Assembly: GCF_014653575.1 (NCBI RefSeq)
Contig: NZ_BNAQ01000001.1
Location: 1,178,001-1,242,000 of the forward strand
Length of the DNA: 64,000 bases
Reading direction: 5' to 3'
DNA from: Sphingomonas glacialis
Lineage (GTDB): Bacteria > Pseudomonadota > Alphaproteobacteria > Sphingomonadales > Sphingomonadaceae
Shown: positions 1 through 8,089 of the stretch, piece after piece
Layout: each line of letters opens with the position of its first letter
Position numbering within the stretch: the stretch's first letter is position 1
Notes under the pieces: model-generated
Told to the model about the DNA's origin: nothing
Databases searched by the model: none
The model's input: the letters and a program-made list of their open reading frames with translations, nothing else
Program-made: the position numbers and the translations under genes

Positions 1-193
1 GCCCGCGCAGATCGATCGCGATCACGCGCCACGCGGGCGAGAGCCGACGCGCGAGCGCGTCATAATCGCGCGCGTTGCGCGTCAGGCCCGGCAGACAGAG
101 GATCGGCGGGCGATCGGCTGGCCCCGGATAATCGCGGCAATGCAGCCGGACGCCGTCCTTCGACCACCAATATCGATTTTCGTAAGGCGACAT
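1..193 (-). CDS. alpha/beta hydrolase, N-terminal fragment
   Basis: The reading frame starts at an ATG at 193 on the minus strand and runs off the left edge of the window, so only about 64 residues are visible. They contain the early strands of an alpha/beta hydrolase: a core strand and turn reading ILCLPGLTRNARDY, where LPGLTRN is the usual oxyanion-hole loop of the family, followed by WRVIAIDLRG, the second core strand. The nucleophile elbow and catalytic His lie outside the window, so substrate cannot be guessed. It is divergent from the SelO gene; the two starts are 70 bp apart. Confidence 0.8.
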   Translation of the reverse strand, partial: MSPYENRYWWSKDGVRLHCRDYPGPADRPPILCLPGLTRNARDYDALARRLSPAWRVIAIDLRG

Positions 194-263
194 GGTCTGG
201 TCCTGCGGCTGGGGCCAATTTCACGGGGTTGCGTCGGGCGGTCGGCGCCCTCCATATCCACGC

Positions 264-1622
264 ATGAGCATCCCCCCGCAAGACTCTCGGCCCGAAACCA
301 CCATCCTCGAATTGGGCGTCGGGTTCTACGATCCGGTAGCCGCCGCCGACTTTCCGCAGACGCTGCTGCGTTTCCGCAACGATCGCGCCGCCGCCAAGGT
401 CGGGCTCGATACCGTGAGCGACGCCGACTGGCTGCGGCATTTCGGGCGGTTCGATCCGCTCCCCGGCAGCCTCGATCAGCCGCTCGCGCTGCGCTATCAC
501 GGCCACCAGTTCCGCAACTACAATCCCGAGATCGGCGACGGCCGCGGCTTTCTCTTCGCGCAGCTACGCGACGATCATGGGCGGCTGATGGACCTCGGCA
601 CCAAGGGCTCGGGGACGACGCCGTGGAGCCGCTTCGGCGACGGACGCCTCACGCTCAAGGGCGGAATGCGCGAAGCGCTCGCAACCGAGATGCTCGAAGC
701 CTTTGGCGTCAATACCTCGCGCACCTTCTCGCTGATCGAGACCGGCGAAGCGCTCGAGCGTGGCGACGAGCCTTCGCCCACCCGCTCGGCGGTGATGGTG
801 CGGCTCAGCCACGGGCATATCCGCATCGGCACGTTCCAGCGGCTCGCCTATCTGCGCGATGCCGAAGCGATGGAGCGGCTCGTCGGCTATGTGCTGCGCA
901 ACTTGTATGGCGAGGAACCGGGCGAAGATGCGCCAGTCCGCTTGCTCGATCTGGTGGTCGATCGCACCGCGACGCTTGCCGCCAGCTACATGGCGGCGGG
1001 CTTCGTCCACGGCGTGCTCAACACCGACAACATCAATGTGACGGGCGAAAGCTTCGACTACGGCCCTTGGCGTTTCGCGCCAACCTGGGACCCCGCGTTC
1101 ACCGCCGCCTATTTCGACCATGCCGGGCTTTATGCCTTCGGCCGCCAGCCCGAGGCGATCCATTGGAACGCGACGCAACTCGCGATCTCGCTGCGCGCGC
1201 TGGTCGAGGCCGAGCCGCTGATCGCGGTGCTCGATACCTTTGCCGAGCGCTATCAGAGTGCCGTCTCGGCGGCGATCCTGTGGCGGCTCGGCGTCGTGCC
1301 GCGCGATCCGACGAGCGACCGCGCGCTCGTCCAGACGATCGAGCGCGGGTTGCGCACGAGCGGCCTGGGGATTGACCGCTTCTATTTCGACGCGTTCGGC
1401 GGCCTCGCGCCCGACGGCGCGGCGTTCGACGAATTGCGCGCTGCGCTCGAGCCGTATGCGCCGCGAAAAGGCCGCGACCATCGCTATTGGCACGGCGAGC
1501 CGTGCGCGATGCTGATCGACGAGGTCGAGGCGATCTGGGCGGCGATCAACCAGCGCGACGACTGGGCGCCGTTCGACGCCAAGGTCACGCAGATCCGCAC
1601 TATGGGCGAAGCGCTGGCCTAA
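264..1622 (+). CDS. selO: protein adenylyltransferase SelO (YdiU/UPF0061 family)
   Basis: A 452-residue pseudokinase-fold protein; the family transfers AMP from ATP to Ser/Thr/Tyr of target proteins. Family motifs seen in order are YHGHQF near residue 79, IGDGRG near 90, DLGTKGSGTTPWSR near 110, GGMREA near 134, HGHIRIGTF near 183 and HGVLNTDN with downstream DYGP near 250-265, which holds the metal-binding Asn/Asp. I chose the ATG at 264 because the frame upstream (to 192) has no family similarity. The protein is shorter than the usual 470-490 residues. It ends in EALA without the Cys/Sec-containing tail seen in many homologues. No good Shine-Dalgarno sequence precedes the ATG. Confidence 0.9.
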   Translation: MSIPPQDSRPETTILELGVGFYDPVAAADFPQTLLRFRNDRAAAKVGLDTVSDADWLRHFGRFDPLPGSLDQPLALRYHGHQFRNYNPEIGDGRGFLFAQLRDDHGRLMDLGTKGSGTTPWSRFGDGRLTLKGGMREALATEMLEAFGVNTSRTFSLIETGEALERGDEPSPTRSAVMVRLSHGHIRIGTFQRLAYLRDAEAMERLVGYVLRNLYGEEPGEDAPVRLLDLVVDRTATLAASYMAAGFVHGVLNTDNINVTGESFDYGPWRFAPTWDPAFTAAYFDHAGLYAFGRQPEAIHWNATQLAISLRALVEAEPLIAVLDTFAERYQSAVSAAILWRLGVVPRDPTSDRALVQTIERGLRTSGLGIDRFYFDAFGGLAPDGAAFDELRAALEPYAPRKGRDHRYWHGEPCAMLIDEVEAIWAAINQRDDWAPFDAKVTQIRTMGEALA

Positions 1623-1630
1623 CCCCTCTG

Positions 1631-1762
1631 CCCCTGTGGGAGAGGGAGGGAGCCCCGCAGGCGCGGAAGGGTGAGGGGGTATAGCGGCGGCCGCGCCATC
1701 GACGTCCCCCTCACCCTTCCCACTCGCTACGCGAGCGGGCCCCTTCCCTCTCCCACACGGGG
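1631..1762. repeat. intergenic inverted repeat
   Basis: Two nested inverted repeats lie between selO and astD. The outer arms are 1631-1650 and 1741-1762 (CCCCTGTGGGAGAGGGAGG against its complement). The inner arms are 1666-1680 and 1707-1721 (GGAAGGGTGAGGGGG against its exact complement). A small hairpin (CTCGC/GCGAG) sits near 1725-1737. The structure could terminate selO transcription but has no T-tract. It looks like a dispersed palindromic element. Confidence 0.75.
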
Positions 1763-1812
1763 AGAGGGAGAAGAGTAGATTCCCATCGCAATCTCAGGCA
1801 AAGACCCAATAA

Positions 1813-3225
1813 ATGTCGTCAGAACTCCTTTCCTACGAACCCGCCACCGGCGCCGAGCTCTGGCGCGGCGCGATCGGCGATGTCGATGCCGAAGTCGCCG
1901 CCGCGCGCGCCAGCTGGGCCGGCTGGGCGGCGCAACCGCTCGCCTATCGCGTCGAGGCGCTGCGCCGCGTCGCCAATGTCGTGCGCGCCCGTGCCGACGC
2001 CTTTGCCGACATCATCGCGCGCGAAACCGGCAAGCCGCTGTGGGAAGCGCATACCGAAGTCGATTCGGTCATCGCCAAGGTCGATATCTCAGTGACGGCT
2101 TATGCCGAACGCACCCCGCAGCGCCGGCTCGAGGCGCAGATGGGCAGCCGCATGGCGCTGCGCCACAAGCCGCACGGCGTGCTCGCGGTGCTCGGGCCGT
2201 ACAATTTCCCGGCGCATCTGCCCAATGGGCACATCATCCCCGCGCTGCTCGCGGGCAATGCCGTGGTGTTCAAGCCGTCGGAAAAGACCCCCGCGACGGG
2301 CGAATTCCTCGTCGGCTGCTTCCATGCCGGCGGGATTCCCGAGGGCTGCCTGCGCCTGTTGATCGGCGGCGCGGCCGAGGGCAAGGCGCTCGCCGCGCAT
2401 GACGGGATCGACGGGCTGCTGTTCACCGGATCGGCGCACACCGGCATCGCGCTCAACCGCGCGTTTGCGACACGCCCCGAGAAGATCCTCGCGCTCGAAA
2501 TGGGCGGCAACAACCCAATCATCGTGTGGGATTCGCCCGATCTCCACGCCGCCGCGGTCGTCGTCGTCCAATCGGCGTTCACTTCGGCGGGCCAGCGCTG
2601 CACCGCCGCGCGCCGGCTGATCGTCGACCAGAAGCTCTACGATCCGCTGATGGCCGAGGTGACCAAACTGATGAAGCGGATCATCGTCGACGAGCCGCAC
2701 GCCAATCCGGCGCCGTTCATGGGCCCGGTGATCGACAATGACAGCGCCGACCTGCTGTCCGAAAGCTTTCTCGAACTGATGATGCGCGGCGGTCGCCCGA
2801 TCCAGCATCTCGAACGACCGATCGCCAACCGTCCCTTCCTGCGCCCCGCGCTGATCGACACGACCGAGATGAACGACCGGCCCGATATCGAGCTGTTCGG
2901 GCCGATCCTCCAGGTGATCCGCAAGACCAGTTTCGAAGATGCGATCACCGAGGCGAACAACACGCGCTATGGCCTGTCGGCGTCGCTGCTCAGCCAGGAC
3001 CCGGCGCTGTACGACCAGTTCTGGGCGAATGCGCGCGCCGGGATCGTCAACTGGAACAAGCCGACCAACGGCGCCTCGTCCAAGGCGCCGTTTGGCGGCA
3101 TCGGCTGGTCGGGCAACCACCGTCCGAGTGCCTATTATGCGGCGGACTATTGCGCCTACCCTGTGGTATCGAGCGAAGCCGATCAGGCGCGCGCGAGCAT
3201 CGGGGTGGGGTTACGCGATGGGTGA
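1813..3225 (+). CDS. astD: N-succinylglutamate 5-semialdehyde dehydrogenase
   Basis: A 470-residue aldehyde dehydrogenase. Family members oxidise N-succinylglutamate semialdehyde to succinylglutamate with NAD in the arginine succinyltransferase (AST) pathway. The ALDH catalytic set is complete: Asn131 in GPYN, Lys154 in FKPSE, the GSxxTG-like turn at 206-211, Glu229 in LALEMGG and nucleophile Cys263 in SAGQRCTAARR. Overall character fits AstD rather than generic aldehyde dehydrogenases (FNGHxxPA-like loop PNGHIIPALLAGN, C-terminal KPTNGASSKAPFGGIGWSGN). Other ast genes (astA, astB, astE) are not adjacent. Its stop overlaps the start of the GAF gene, so the two are probably co-transcribed. Confidence 0.92.
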   Translation: MSSELLSYEPATGAELWRGAIGDVDAEVAAARASWAGWAAQPLAYRVEALRRVANVVRARADAFADIIARETGKPLWEAHTEVDSVIAKVDISVTAYAERTPQRRLEAQMGSRMALRHKPHGVLAVLGPYNFPAHLPNGHIIPALLAGNAVVFKPSEKTPATGEFLVGCFHAGGIPEGCLRLLIGGAAEGKALAAHDGIDGLLFTGSAHTGIALNRAFATRPEKILALEMGGNNPIIVWDSPDLHAAAVVVVQSAFTSAGQRCTAARRLIVDQKLYDPLMAEVTKLMKRIIVDEPHANPAPFMGPVIDNDSADLLSESFLELMMRGGRPIQHLERPIANRPFLRPALIDTTEMNDRPDIELFGPILQVIRKTSFEDAITEANNTRYGLSASLLSQDPALYDQFWANARAGIVNWNKPTNGASSKAPFGGIGWSGNHRPSAYYAADYCAYPVVSSEADQARASIGVGLRDG

Positions 3226-3673
3226 AGACGCATTCCGCGTCGAACGGTTGCGGGCGGATCCCGCGGTCGCTGCGATGCTGGAGCGGATTTGCGACATCAC
3301 CACGATGGGCTTCGCCGCCGTCGCGCGCGTCACCGATACTCAGTGGATCGCCTGCCAAGTCGTGGACAGGATCGAGTTCGGGCTCGAAGCGGGCGAGGAA
3401 CTCGCGCTGAAGACCACGATCTGCGACGAGATCCGGGGAAGCGGGCGCGCCGTGATCATCGACACGGTGTCGGGCAATCCCGATTGGCGGACGCACCCGA
3501 CGCCGATGCTCTCCGGGTTCGAGAGCTATATCTCGTTCCCGATTCGCCTGCCCGACGGCACATTCTTCGGGACGCTGTGCGCGATCGATCCGCAGCCCCG
3601 ATCGATCGGCACTCCGGCCATAGCGGCGCTGTTCGAACGCTTCGCCGCGGAAATGGGGGCGTTGCTGGCCTGA
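3218..3673 (+). CDS. GAF domain-containing protein
   Basis: A 151-residue protein consisting of a single GAF domain, with no output domain. Recognisable blocks are ICDITTMGFAAVARVTDTQW (first strand), the cysteine-containing TTICDEIRGSG segment typical of bacterial free-standing GAF proteins, YISFPIRLPDGTFFGTLCAID (the SFPI...GTLC core) and a C-terminal helix. Ligand and partner are unknown. The ATG at 3218 overlaps the last codons of astD by 8 bases, so translation is likely coupled. It may be a small-molecule sensor subunit, but nothing in the sequence fixes this. Confidence 0.85.
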   Translation: MGEDAFRVERLRADPAVAAMLERICDITTMGFAAVARVTDTQWIACQVVDRIEFGLEAGEELALKTTICDEIRGSGRAVIIDTVSGNPDWRTHPTPMLSGFESYISFPIRLPDGTFFGTLCAIDPQPRSIGTPAIAALFERFAAEMGALLA

Positions 3674-3732
3674 GCGGCACCTTTGGTCGCAAAGCCGTGG
3701 AACCGTAGGCGTTCCAATGCTTTGGGCCTGGC

Positions 3733-3909
3733 GTGAAACACGACAAAGTGGCCGATGGCCCCACTCCCCGCGCGCGCAAACTGAAACTCGAGTCGGACAA
3801 CTGCCTGGCCATCGCGATCCGCGAACGCGAGCCCGAAGTCGCCGCGATGCTGATCGACGAAGCCGCCAAACTCGCGCGGCGCGTCAAGGAGTTGCACGAC
3901 AAAGCGTGA
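3733..3909 (+). CDS. small conserved-looking hypothetical protein
   Basis: A GTG-initiated 58-residue frame. The product starts MKHDKVADGPTPRARKLKLE and continues with an acidic/basic helix (REREPEVAAMLIDEAAKLARRVKEL). It is predicted to be a soluble, charged, mostly helical protein. Codon usage shows the G/C third-position bias expected of a real gene here, while the opposite-strand frames in the same place look like shadows. I do not recognise a family. There is no strong Shine-Dalgarno sequence, so the start is uncertain. Confidence 0.5.
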   Translation: MKHDKVADGPTPRARKLKLESDNCLAIAIREREPEVAAMLIDEAAKLARRVKELHDKA

Positions 3910-4001
3910 TCCCCCAGCGGAGAGGTCGGCAAAAGTTTGGCTACCCCGCCCCCAAGCAAGCTTGAATTGAAGCGCGCGCTGGTCCAGCCCATCTGACAAC
4001 G

Positions 4002-4790
4002 ATGGCCATATTGCTCGATCCTACCGCGCGCGGGCGCGTTATCCTGGTTGGCGCCGGTCCCGGCGACCCCGGTCTGCTGACCGTCCGCGCGGTTGCGGCA
4101 CTCGGCCAAGCCGATGTCGTGGTGCATGACGGGCTGATCGATCCGCGCGTGCTCGATCTCGCGCCTGCCAGCGCGCAGCGCATCTCGGTCGCCAAGCGGC
4201 GCGCGCGCCACACGCTGCCGCAAGAGGCGATCAACGCGCTCATCGTCGCGCAGGCGAAGGCCGGCGCGGTCGTCGTACGGCTGAAGGGCGGCGATTCGTT
4301 CATCTTCGGGCGCGGCGGCGAGGAAGTCGAAGCGGTGCGCGCCGCCGGCCTGCCGGTCGAGGTGATCCCCGGCGTCTCGGCCGCACTCGGCTGCGCGGCT
4401 GAGGCGATGCTGCCGCTCACCCATCGCAACCATGCAAGCGCGGTCAGCTTCGTCGCGGGCCAGTGCAAGGGGCTGTCCGACCAGGACTGGTCGGGATTGG
4501 CAGGCAAGGGCCGTACGCTCGTCATCTATATGGGCGTGGCCACTGCCGACGACATCGCCGACAAATTGATGCGCGATGGCGTTGCCCCCGAAATGCCCGT
4601 CGCGGTGCTCGAGCGCGGGACGCTCAGCGGCACGCGCGCGATCCGGACGTTGCTCGCCGATCTCGGCCAGATGGTCGCGCGCGAGACAGTGGCGAGCCCG
4701 GCGATCATCGTCGTCGGCGAAGTCGTCGAATTGTCCGACGCCGAGGATAAGCTCGGCGCCTGGGCCAAGATTGCGGAGTCCGTTGCGTGA
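4002..4790 (+). CDS. cobA: uroporphyrinogen-III C-methyltransferase (SUMT)
   Basis: A 262-residue single-domain SUMT that makes precorrin-2 from uroporphyrinogen III with two S-adenosylmethionine molecules, the first step toward siroheme (and cobalamin). Family motifs seen are VGAGPGDPGLLT at 16-27 (SAM loop), VVHDGLI, VRLKGGDSFIFGRGGEE near 88-105 and VEVIPGVSAALG near 118-130. There is no CysG-type N-terminal dehydrogenase/ferrochelatase domain, so a separate enzyme must finish siroheme. It heads a plus-strand operon whose third gene encodes the siroheme enzyme CysI, which argues for a siroheme role. Its stop overlaps the next start (GTGA). Confidence 0.93.
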   Translation: MAILLDPTARGRVILVGAGPGDPGLLTVRAVAALGQADVVVHDGLIDPRVLDLAPASAQRISVAKRRARHTLPQEAINALIVAQAKAGAVVVRLKGGDSFIFGRGGEEVEAVRAAGLPVEVIPGVSAALGCAAEAMLPLTHRNHASAVSFVAGQCKGLSDQDWSGLAGKGRTLVIYMGVATADDIADKLMRDGVAPEMPVAVLERGTLSGTRAIRTLLADLGQMVARETVASPAIIVVGEVVELSDAEDKLGAWAKIAESVA

Positions 4791-5083
4791 GAGTGTTGAC
4801 CGGGAATGATTTGCCGACAGGCGACGTGGTGTGGTGGACCGGCTCGGGCTGGTCGCGCCACATCGAGGATGCGTGCGACGTCGCCGACCAGGGCGAGAGC
4901 ATCGCGCATGCCGAGCAGGGCGCGCGCCGCGTCAACGTCCCCTATGTGATCGACGCGACGCTCACCGCCGACGGCCCCCGCCCCGCGCACATCAAGGACC
5001 GCATCCGCGCGCTCGGTCCTACGGTGCGCGCCGATCTGACGTTGAAGCCGGCCGATCCGATGGCTGGAAGCTGGGTAATCTGA
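4787..5083 (+). CDS. DUF2849 domain-containing protein
   Basis: A 98-residue protein starting at a GTG that overlaps the cobA stop. It matches the small DUF2849 family that in alphaproteobacteria lies between a siroheme methyltransferase and the sulfite reductase hemoprotein. The sequence begins MRVLTGNDLPTGDVVWWTG and ends with a motif around RADLTLKPADPMAGSWVI; there are no cysteines. Function is unknown. Position suggests a role in sulfite reductase assembly or electron delivery, because no flavoprotein cysJ is adjacent. Confidence 0.85.
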   Translation: MRVLTGNDLPTGDVVWWTGSGWSRHIEDACDVADQGESIAHAEQGARRVNVPYVIDATLTADGPRPAHIKDRIRALGPTVRADLTLKPADPMAGSWVI

Positions 5084-5084
5084 G

Positions 5085-6716
5085 ATGTACAAATACGACC
5101 AATACGACCAGCAGATGGTCGACACCCGCGTCGAGGAATTCCGCGACCAGGTGAAGCGCCGCCTTGCGGGCCAGATCACCGAGGACCAGTTCAAGCCGCT
5201 GCGGCTGATGAACGGGCTCTATCTGCAGCTCCACGCCTATATGCTGCGCGTCGCGATCCCGTACGGCACGCTCGACAGCCGCCAGATGCACATGCTGGCC
5301 CATGTCGCGCGCAAATACGATCGCGGCTACGGCCATTTCACGACGCGGCAGAACCTCCAGTTCAACTGGATCAAGCTCGAGGACGCGCCCGACATCCTCG
5401 CCGAACTCGCGACGGTCGAGATGCACGCGATCCAGACGAGCGGCAATTGCATCCGCAATATCTCGTCGGACCAATATGCCGGCGCCGCCGCGGACGAAGT
5501 GACCGATCCGCGCGTGTGGGCCGAACTGCTGCGCCAGTGGAGCACCTTCCACCCCGAATTCACCTATCTGCCGCGCAAGTTCAAGATCGCGGTGATCGGC
5601 GCCGACGAGGATCGCGCGGCGATGCGGCTGCACGACATCGGCATCCAGATGGTTCGCCAGGGCGGCGAGCTCGGCGGCAAGATCTTCGTCGGTGGCGGCA
5701 TGGGCCGTACGCCGATGATCAGCCACGAGATCCGCGATTTCGTCGGTAGCGACGATCTGCTGAGCTATCTCGAGGCGTGCCTGCGCGTCTACAATCGCTA
5801 CGGTCGGCGCGACAATATCTACAAGGCGCGGATCAAGATCCTGCTCCACGAGATCGGCCCCGAAGACTATCGCCGCCAGGTCGAGGAGGAGTTCGTCGCG
5901 GTCAAGGCGCTCGGGCTCGATCCGCCCAAGGCCGAGTTCGACCGGATCACTGCGTTCTTCGCACCCCCCGCGTATGAAGCGGATGCAGCGGACGCGATCG
6001 ACCGCAGCGACCCCGATTTCGCGGTCTGGGTCGACCAGAATACCGCCGCGCACAAGCAGCCGGGCTATGCGATCGTCACGATCAGCCTCAAGCCGACCGG
6101 CGGCATCCCCGGCGACGCGACCGCCGAGCAGATCGACCTGATGGCCGATCTCGCCGAGCGCTACAGCTTCGACGAACTGCGCGTGACACACGCGCAGAAC
6201 ATCGTCCTGCCGCACGTCCGCAAGGCCGATCTCTACACGATCTGGCAGCAGCTCGACGCGGCCGGCCTCGCACCCGCCAATCTCGACCTGATCAGCGACA
6301 TCATCGCCTGCCCCGGCCTCGATTATTGCAGCCTCGCCAATGCGCGCTCGATCCCGCTCGCGCAGAAGATCACCGAGCGTTTCGCCGATCCGGCCCGCCA
6401 GCGCGACATCGGCGAGTTGAAGGTCAAGATCAGCGGCTGCATCAATGCCTGCGGGCATCACCATGCCGGGCACATCGGCATTCTCGGCGTCGACAAGAAG
6501 GGCGTCGAAAATTACCAGCTCTCGCTCGGCGGATCGGGCGCGGAGGACGTGAGCCTCGCCAAGATCACCGGCCCCGGCTTCGACGAGGACGGCGTGGTCG
6601 ACGCCGTCGAAAAGGTCACCACCGTCTATCTGGCGCAGCGCGAGGGCGGCGAACGCTTCCTCGATACCTATCGCCGCATCGGCATGGAGCCGTTCAAGGA
6701 AGCGCTTTATGGTTGA
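5085..6716 (+). CDS. cysI: nitrite/sulfite reductase hemoprotein (assimilatory sulfite reductase beta)
   Basis: A 543-residue siroheme/4Fe-4S reductase that reduces sulfite to sulfide. It has two ferredoxin-like half-domains (about 45-110 and 315-380) and two 4Fe-4S/siroheme domains. Cluster cysteines are Cys409 and Cys415 (CPGLDYC) and Cys452 and Cys456 (CINAC, followed by GHHHAGHIG). The siroheme-side residues in GHFTTRQNLQFN and NISSDQ are present. A nitrite substrate is possible in principle. The cobA/cysH operon context points to sulfite. It follows DUF2849 by one base and overlaps the next gene by 8 bases. No cysJ-like flavoprotein is in the window, so ferredoxin or another donor is inferred. 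Confidence 0.93.
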   Translation: MYKYDQYDQQMVDTRVEEFRDQVKRRLAGQITEDQFKPLRLMNGLYLQLHAYMLRVAIPYGTLDSRQMHMLAHVARKYDRGYGHFTTRQNLQFNWIKLEDAPDILAELATVEMHAIQTSGNCIRNISSDQYAGAAADEVTDPRVWAELLRQWSTFHPEFTYLPRKFKIAVIGADEDRAAMRLHDIGIQMVRQGGELGGKIFVGGGMGRTPMISHEIRDFVGSDDLLSYLEACLRVYNRYGRRDNIYKARIKILLHEIGPEDYRRQVEEEFVAVKALGLDPPKAEFDRITAFFAPPAYEADAADAIDRSDPDFAVWVDQNTAAHKQPGYAIVTISLKPTGGIPGDATAEQIDLMADLAERYSFDELRVTHAQNIVLPHVRKADLYTIWQQLDAAGLAPANLDLISDIIACPGLDYCSLANARSIPLAQKITERFADPARQRDIGELKVKISGCINACGHHHAGHIGILGVDKKGVENYQLSLGGSGAEDVSLAKITGPGFDEDGVVDAVEKVTTVYLAQREGGERFLDTYRRIGMEPFKEALYG

Positions 6717-7116
6717 GAACCAGCACGACGAACCCGCAGTGACGCTCGACGCGTTTCTCGACTCGCAGACCAACGCGACCGCGGTGCGGCTCGAGGCGGG
6801 CGATGACGCGCGCGCGCTGCTGCCGTATCTCGACCGGATCGCGCTGATCGAGGTGAGCTTCCCGAGCTTCCGCGATGGGAGGGGCTATTCGTCGGCGCGA
6901 ATTTTGCGCGAGGCGGGTTATACCGGCGAATTGCGCGCGCAGGGCGATGTACTGGTCGACCAGATGCCGCTGATGCAACGCTGCGGCTTCGACAGCTTCG
7001 CGCCCGAATCGGAAATCGACCCGGCAACGCTCGAGGCTTCGCTGAAGCGCTACGAGAACGTCTATCAGAAGGCCGCCGACGGCCGCGTGCCGATCTGGGC
7101 GCGGCGGCATGGGTAA
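6709..7116 (+). CDS. DUF934 domain-containing protein
   Basis: A 135-residue protein of the DUF934 family, which is usually found between cysI and cysH in proteobacteria. Characteristic segments are IALIEVSFPSFRDGRGYSSA near 44-63, LREAGYTGELRAQGDVLVDQ near 67-86 and the RCGFDSFAPE motif near 93-102. Its biochemical role is not established; position implies sulfite or APS reduction. It overlaps cysI upstream and cysH downstream (both 8 bases), a strong sign of coupled translation. Confidence 0.88.
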   Translation: MVENQHDEPAVTLDAFLDSQTNATAVRLEAGDDARALLPYLDRIALIEVSFPSFRDGRGYSSARILREAGYTGELRAQGDVLVDQMPLMQRCGFDSFAPESEIDPATLEASLKRYENVYQKAADGRVPIWARRHG

Positions 7117-7864
7117 CGCGCTGCGCAAGCTCGACCTGATCGACGTCGCGCCCTTCTCCCCCGCCGATGCCGCGGCGATGGAAGCGCGCTTCGCCGGCGT
7201 CGACACGCGCGACATGCTCGGCGAGTTGCTGACGGGTGAGCTCAAGGGGCGCGTCGCGGCGGTCTCGTCGTTCGGCGCGGAGAGCGCGGTCCTGCTCCAC
7301 TTGATCTCGCAGGTCGACAAGGACATTCCGGTCATCTTCCTCAACACGCAGAAGATCTTCGGCGCGACGCTCGCGTACCGCGACGAACTGTCCGAGACGC
7401 TCGGTTTCACCGATCTGCGCGTGTTTCGTCCCGATCCGCGGCTGCTCGCGGCGAAGGATGCGACGGGCTTGCGCTGGAATTACGACCCCGACGGCTGCTG
7501 CGACCTGCGCAAGGTTGAGCCGCTGCGCCGGGCTTTGGCACCATTCGATGCTTGGATCTCGGGCCGCAAGGGCTTCCAGGCGGGCACGCGCCAGGCGATG
7601 CCGCGCTTCGAGGAGGATGAGGGCCGGTTGAAGCTCAATCCGCTCGCGGCATGGGACAAGGCCAAGCTCGACGCCTATTTCGAGGAGCACAAGCTCCCGC
7701 GCCACCCGCTCGAAGCCGAAGGCTATCCCTCGATCGGCTGTGCGCCGTGCACGAGCAAGGTGCTTCCCGGCGAAGACCCGCGCTCGGGCCGCTGGCGCGG
7801 GTGGGAGAAGGTCGAGTGCGGGATTCATGTGCCCGAGAAGCCGGGTGAGGAGCCGGTTTTTTAG
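7109..7864 (+). CDS. cysH: adenylyl-sulfate (APS) reductase, thioredoxin-dependent
   Basis: A 251-residue PAPS/APS reductase of the adenine nucleotide alpha hydrolase fold. SSFGAESAVLL near 53-63 is the PP-loop, and the nucleophile lies in the C-terminal ECGIH motif (Cys237). The 4Fe-4S ligands of the APS-type subclass are all present: Cys130-Cys131 (DGCCDLRK) and Cys211...Cys214 (GCAPCT). The enzyme should therefore reduce APS directly and is an iron-sulfur form, unlike the cluster-free PAPS reductase of E. coli. It produces sulfite for the upstream CysI. It is the last gene of the cobA-DUF2849-cysI-DUF934-cysH operon and is followed by a long inverted repeat. Confidence 0.92.
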   Translation: MGNALRKLDLIDVAPFSPADAAAMEARFAGVDTRDMLGELLTGELKGRVAAVSSFGAESAVLLHLISQVDKDIPVIFLNTQKIFGATLAYRDELSETLGFTDLRVFRPDPRLLAAKDATGLRWNYDPDGCCDLRKVEPLRRALAPFDAWISGRKGFQAGTRQAMPRFEEDEGRLKLNPLAAWDKAKLDAYFEEHKLPRHPLEAEGYPSIGCAPCTSKVLPGEDPRSGRWRGWEKVECGIHVPEKPGEEPVF

Positions 7865-7866
7865 GA

Positions 7867-8082
7867 TTCACGCGAAGACGCGAAGGCGCGAAGAAGGGTT
7901 TGTTCGCGCAGAGGCGCGGAGGACGCAGAGAGGCAGCGCACTCGGCACGGGCATCTCGCCCTTCCGTAGCCCAAGTTTACGAAGGCCGCTCCGCGGCAAA
8001 CGCACCGCCTCCGCGTCCTCCGCGCCTCTGCGCGAACGAATCTTCTGCCTTTTCTTCGTGCCTTCGCGCCTTCGCGTGAAAG
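7867..8082. repeat. long imperfect inverted repeat
   Basis: Arms of about 70 bases (7867-7936 and about 8006-8082) are near-perfect complements. The left arm begins TTCACGCGAAGACGCGAAGG; the right arm ends in the complement, CCTTCGCGTGAA. They share blocks GCGAAGGCGCGAAG and CGCGCAGAGGCGCGGAGGAC. About 70 bases separate the arms. It fills the space between the convergent cysH and RNB genes and could act as a bidirectional terminator, but its size suggests a dispersed palindromic element. No ORF of note lies within. Confidence 0.85.
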
Positions 8083-8089
8083 ATCTTCC

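Noticed and set aside
5019..6773. A 584-codon minus-strand open frame opposite cysI
   Set aside because: Shadow of cysI; amino-acid composition is that of antisense GC-rich DNA.
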